Shown: in pieces, positions 7,333 through 8,372 of the stretch | How positions within the stretch are numbered: the stretch's first letter is position 1 | Layout: each line of letters begins with the position of its first letter | Source: DAIDKA01 sp035943195 | Lineage (GTDB): Bacteria; Pseudomonadota; Gammaproteobacteria; Steroidobacterales; Steroidobacteraceae | DNA length: 8,372 nt | Reading direction: 5' to 3' | Assembly: GCA_035943195.1 (NCBI GenBank) | Contig: DASZCK010000245.1 | Span: 1-8,372 of the forward strand | Position numbers and translations under genes: made by a program | Notes under the pieces: generated by a model | Databases searched by the model: none | The model's input: the letters and a program-made list of their open reading frames with translations, nothing else | Told to the model about the DNA's origin: nothing

Positions 7333-8138
7333 ATGATATCGGGGAGCCGCTCACCGAGGGTGCACCGGAGGCGCCGGCGGCGCCGACCGCGCCCCTGAAG
7401 ATCATTGCCGTCACGAACATCAAGGGGGGCGTCGGCAAGACCACGACGGCGGTGAATCTGGCCTACCTGAGCGCCATGAGTGGCCGATCGACCCTGCTGT
7501 GGGACCTCGACCCGCAGGCGGCGGCGACCTTTGTCCTCAACGGTGAGCCGCGTGAACATGTCTCGCCCAAGAAACTTCTGAGCGGCAAGCGCGAACCGGG
7601 GGAACTGGTACTGCCCACAGGGTATGCGGGACTGGACCTCTTGCCCGCCGATCTGTCCTATCGGAACTTCGATGTTCACCTGAGCGAGCGCAAACGGCCG
7701 ACCGAACGCCTGCTCAAGATGAGCAGATCCCTGCGCCGGTCGTATTCGACCCTGTTCCTGGACTGCGCACCCGGTATTTCGCTGCTCTCGGAGAACGTCC
7801 TGCGTGCGGCCGACGTGGTGATGGTGCCGTTGGTGCCGACGCCATTGTCGGTGCGCATGCTGCGGCAACTGCGGGATTTCATCGATGGGGAGGGCTGGAG
7901 GGACCTGCTGCTTCTGCCGTTTTTCTCGATGGTCGACCGCCGTCGGTCGCTGCACCACGAACTCATGTCGGCCACCCGCGCGGAGTTTCCGGCGCTCCTC
8001 GCCACCGAGGTCCCGTACTGGAGCGAGATCGAACGGATGACCCTGCGCCGCGCCCCGATTCCGGCCTTTGCACCGGCAAGTCCGGCCGCTGCAGTCTATC
8101 GGTCGCTGTGGGCCGAAGTCGTGGCGCGGATGGCCTGA
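7329..8138 (+). CDS. Orphan ParA/MinD-type ATPase
   Basis: A 269-residue protein. After an Ala/Pro/Glu-rich N-terminus (1-23) comes the deviant Walker A motif KGGVGKTT (32-39), with the signature Lys32 and the P-loop Lys37. The A' motif WDLDPQAAAT lies at 58-67 and Walker B LFLDCAPG at 142-149, followed by AADVVMVPLVPTPLS (160-174). All ATPase residues expected of a ParA fold are present. There is no N-terminal helix-turn-helix domain, so it resembles the short ParA type that dimerises with ATP and binds DNA non-specifically to position a cargo. No ParB-like gene lies next to it. The open frame extends back to an ATG at 7254, but the ATG at 7329 is preferred. It forms an ATGA overlap with the transporter stop and starts just before the conserved domain. 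Only a weak AGGCGG (7313-7318) precedes it, as expected for coupled translation. The cargo is unknown. Confidence 0.92.
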   Translation: MNDIGEPLTEGAPEAPAAPTAPLKIIAVTNIKGGVGKTTTAVNLAYLSAMSGRSTLLWDLDPQAAATFVLNGEPREHVSPKKLLSGKREPGELVLPTGYAGLDLLPADLSYRNFDVHLSERKRPTERLLKMSRSLRRSYSTLFLDCAPGISLLSENVLRAADVVMVPLVPTPLSVRMLRQLRDFIDGEGWRDLLLLPFFSMVDRRRSLHHELMSATRAEFPALLATEVPYWSEIERMTLRRAPIPAFAPASPAAAVYRSLWAEVVARMA

Positions 8139-8158
8139 GCGCGCCATGGCTGCTCTCC

Positions 8159-8166
8159 TATACAAT
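8159..8166 (+). promoter_or_regulatory. Possible -10 element before the last gene
   Basis: TATACAAT contains TACAAT (8161-8166), one mismatch from TATAAT, in an otherwise GC-rich 75-nt gap. It also lies in the small palindrome TACA-A-TGTA (8161-8169). I see no convincing -35 hexamer 16-18 nt upstream, so either the promoter depends on an activator or the match is chance. The placement, 48 nt before the next ATG, is sensible. Confidence 0.35.
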
Positions 8167-8213
8167 GTACAAGGCACCATTCGCGTACCGGAAATCGCGG
8201 CGTAGGAGTGATC

Positions 8214-8372
8214 ATGATGAAGGCTCGATACCTGGCTGCCAGCGCTACGGCTCTGGTCATCGCCACCCTTGCCGGGCTCGCATGGGCTCAGGCGCCGGCG
8301 CAGCCGGCGACCGCGACCACCGCCGCCACCGGCAATCCCGTCCTGACCGGTCAGCCGGAACCGCCGCCGACC
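8214..8372 (+). CDS. Exported Ala/Pro/Thr-rich protein, N-terminal part (3' end outside window)
   Basis: An open frame of 53 codons runs to the right edge with no stop. It begins MMKARYLAAS, then a hydrophobic core (ATALVIATLAGLAWA), with a likely signal peptidase site after AWA at 25. The mature part visible so far (QAPAQPATATT and onward) is rich in Ala, Pro and Thr and looks like a flexible linker. No lipobox Cys is seen. AGGAG at 8204-8208 stands 5 nt before the first ATG (8214) and 8 nt before the second (8217), so either Met may be used. The family cannot be named from this fragment. The gap of 75 nt and the -10-like sequence suggest its own transcription unit. Confidence 0.75.
   Translation, partial: MMKARYLAASATALVIATLAGLAWAQAPAQPATATTAATGNPVLTGQPEPPPT

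Noticed and set aside
7308..8180. 290-codon open frame on the - strand
   Set aside because: It is antisense to the complete ParA-like gene, rich in Arg/Gln/Gly, with no recognisable motif.
7329..8372. ParB gene or parS site beside the ParA-like gene
   Set aside because: I looked for the palindrome TGTTTCACGTGAAACA or close variants and for a ParB-like frame and found none, so a chromosome-partition locus is not supported.

Overview
The window is about 8.4 kb of high-GC DNA in which every gene I accept lies on the + strand. Strong G/C third positions, a spinster-type MFS carrier, a ParA-like ATPase and a planctomycete-type cytochrome pair followed by an exported ankyrin protein suggest an environmental bacterium. 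A gammaproteobacterium of the Steroidobacter/Solimonas kind is my best guess. The taxon is inferred from gene content and base composition only. I see no tRNA, rRNA, CRISPR array, insertion sequence or phage gene.

Left block (2-5563): a tight four-gene run. The 3' end of an MBL-fold hydrolase gene is followed after 2 nt by a DUF1587/1595/1592/1588/1585 cytochrome-like protein. After 19 nt comes an HXXSHH (DUF1552) protein with a Tat signal, and after 3 nt an ankyrin-repeat protein with a Sec signal. Three of the four carry export signals, so the product set probably works in the periplasm or at the outer membrane. Two CxxCH motifs imply covalent haem and electron transfer. The substrate is unknown. 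In the MBL fragment the usual PGHGP zinc-ligand motif reads PGGGP.

Middle (5564-5991): two short intergenic stretches flank a 66-residue DUF2934-like gene. The first holds an 8-bp hairpin and a short direct repeat, the second a 7-bp inverted repeat. These probably separate the left operon from the next unit.

Right block (5992-8138): a 12-helix spinster-family MFS transporter overlaps by 4 nt (ATGA) with a gene for an orphan ParA/MinD-type ATPase. No ParB gene or recognisable parS lies in the window. The last 159 nt begin a new gene for an exported, Ala/Pro/Thr-rich protein that runs off the right edge.

The best candidate for something little described is the exported cytochrome / HXXSHH / ankyrin module. 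The MFS-ParA coupling comes second.
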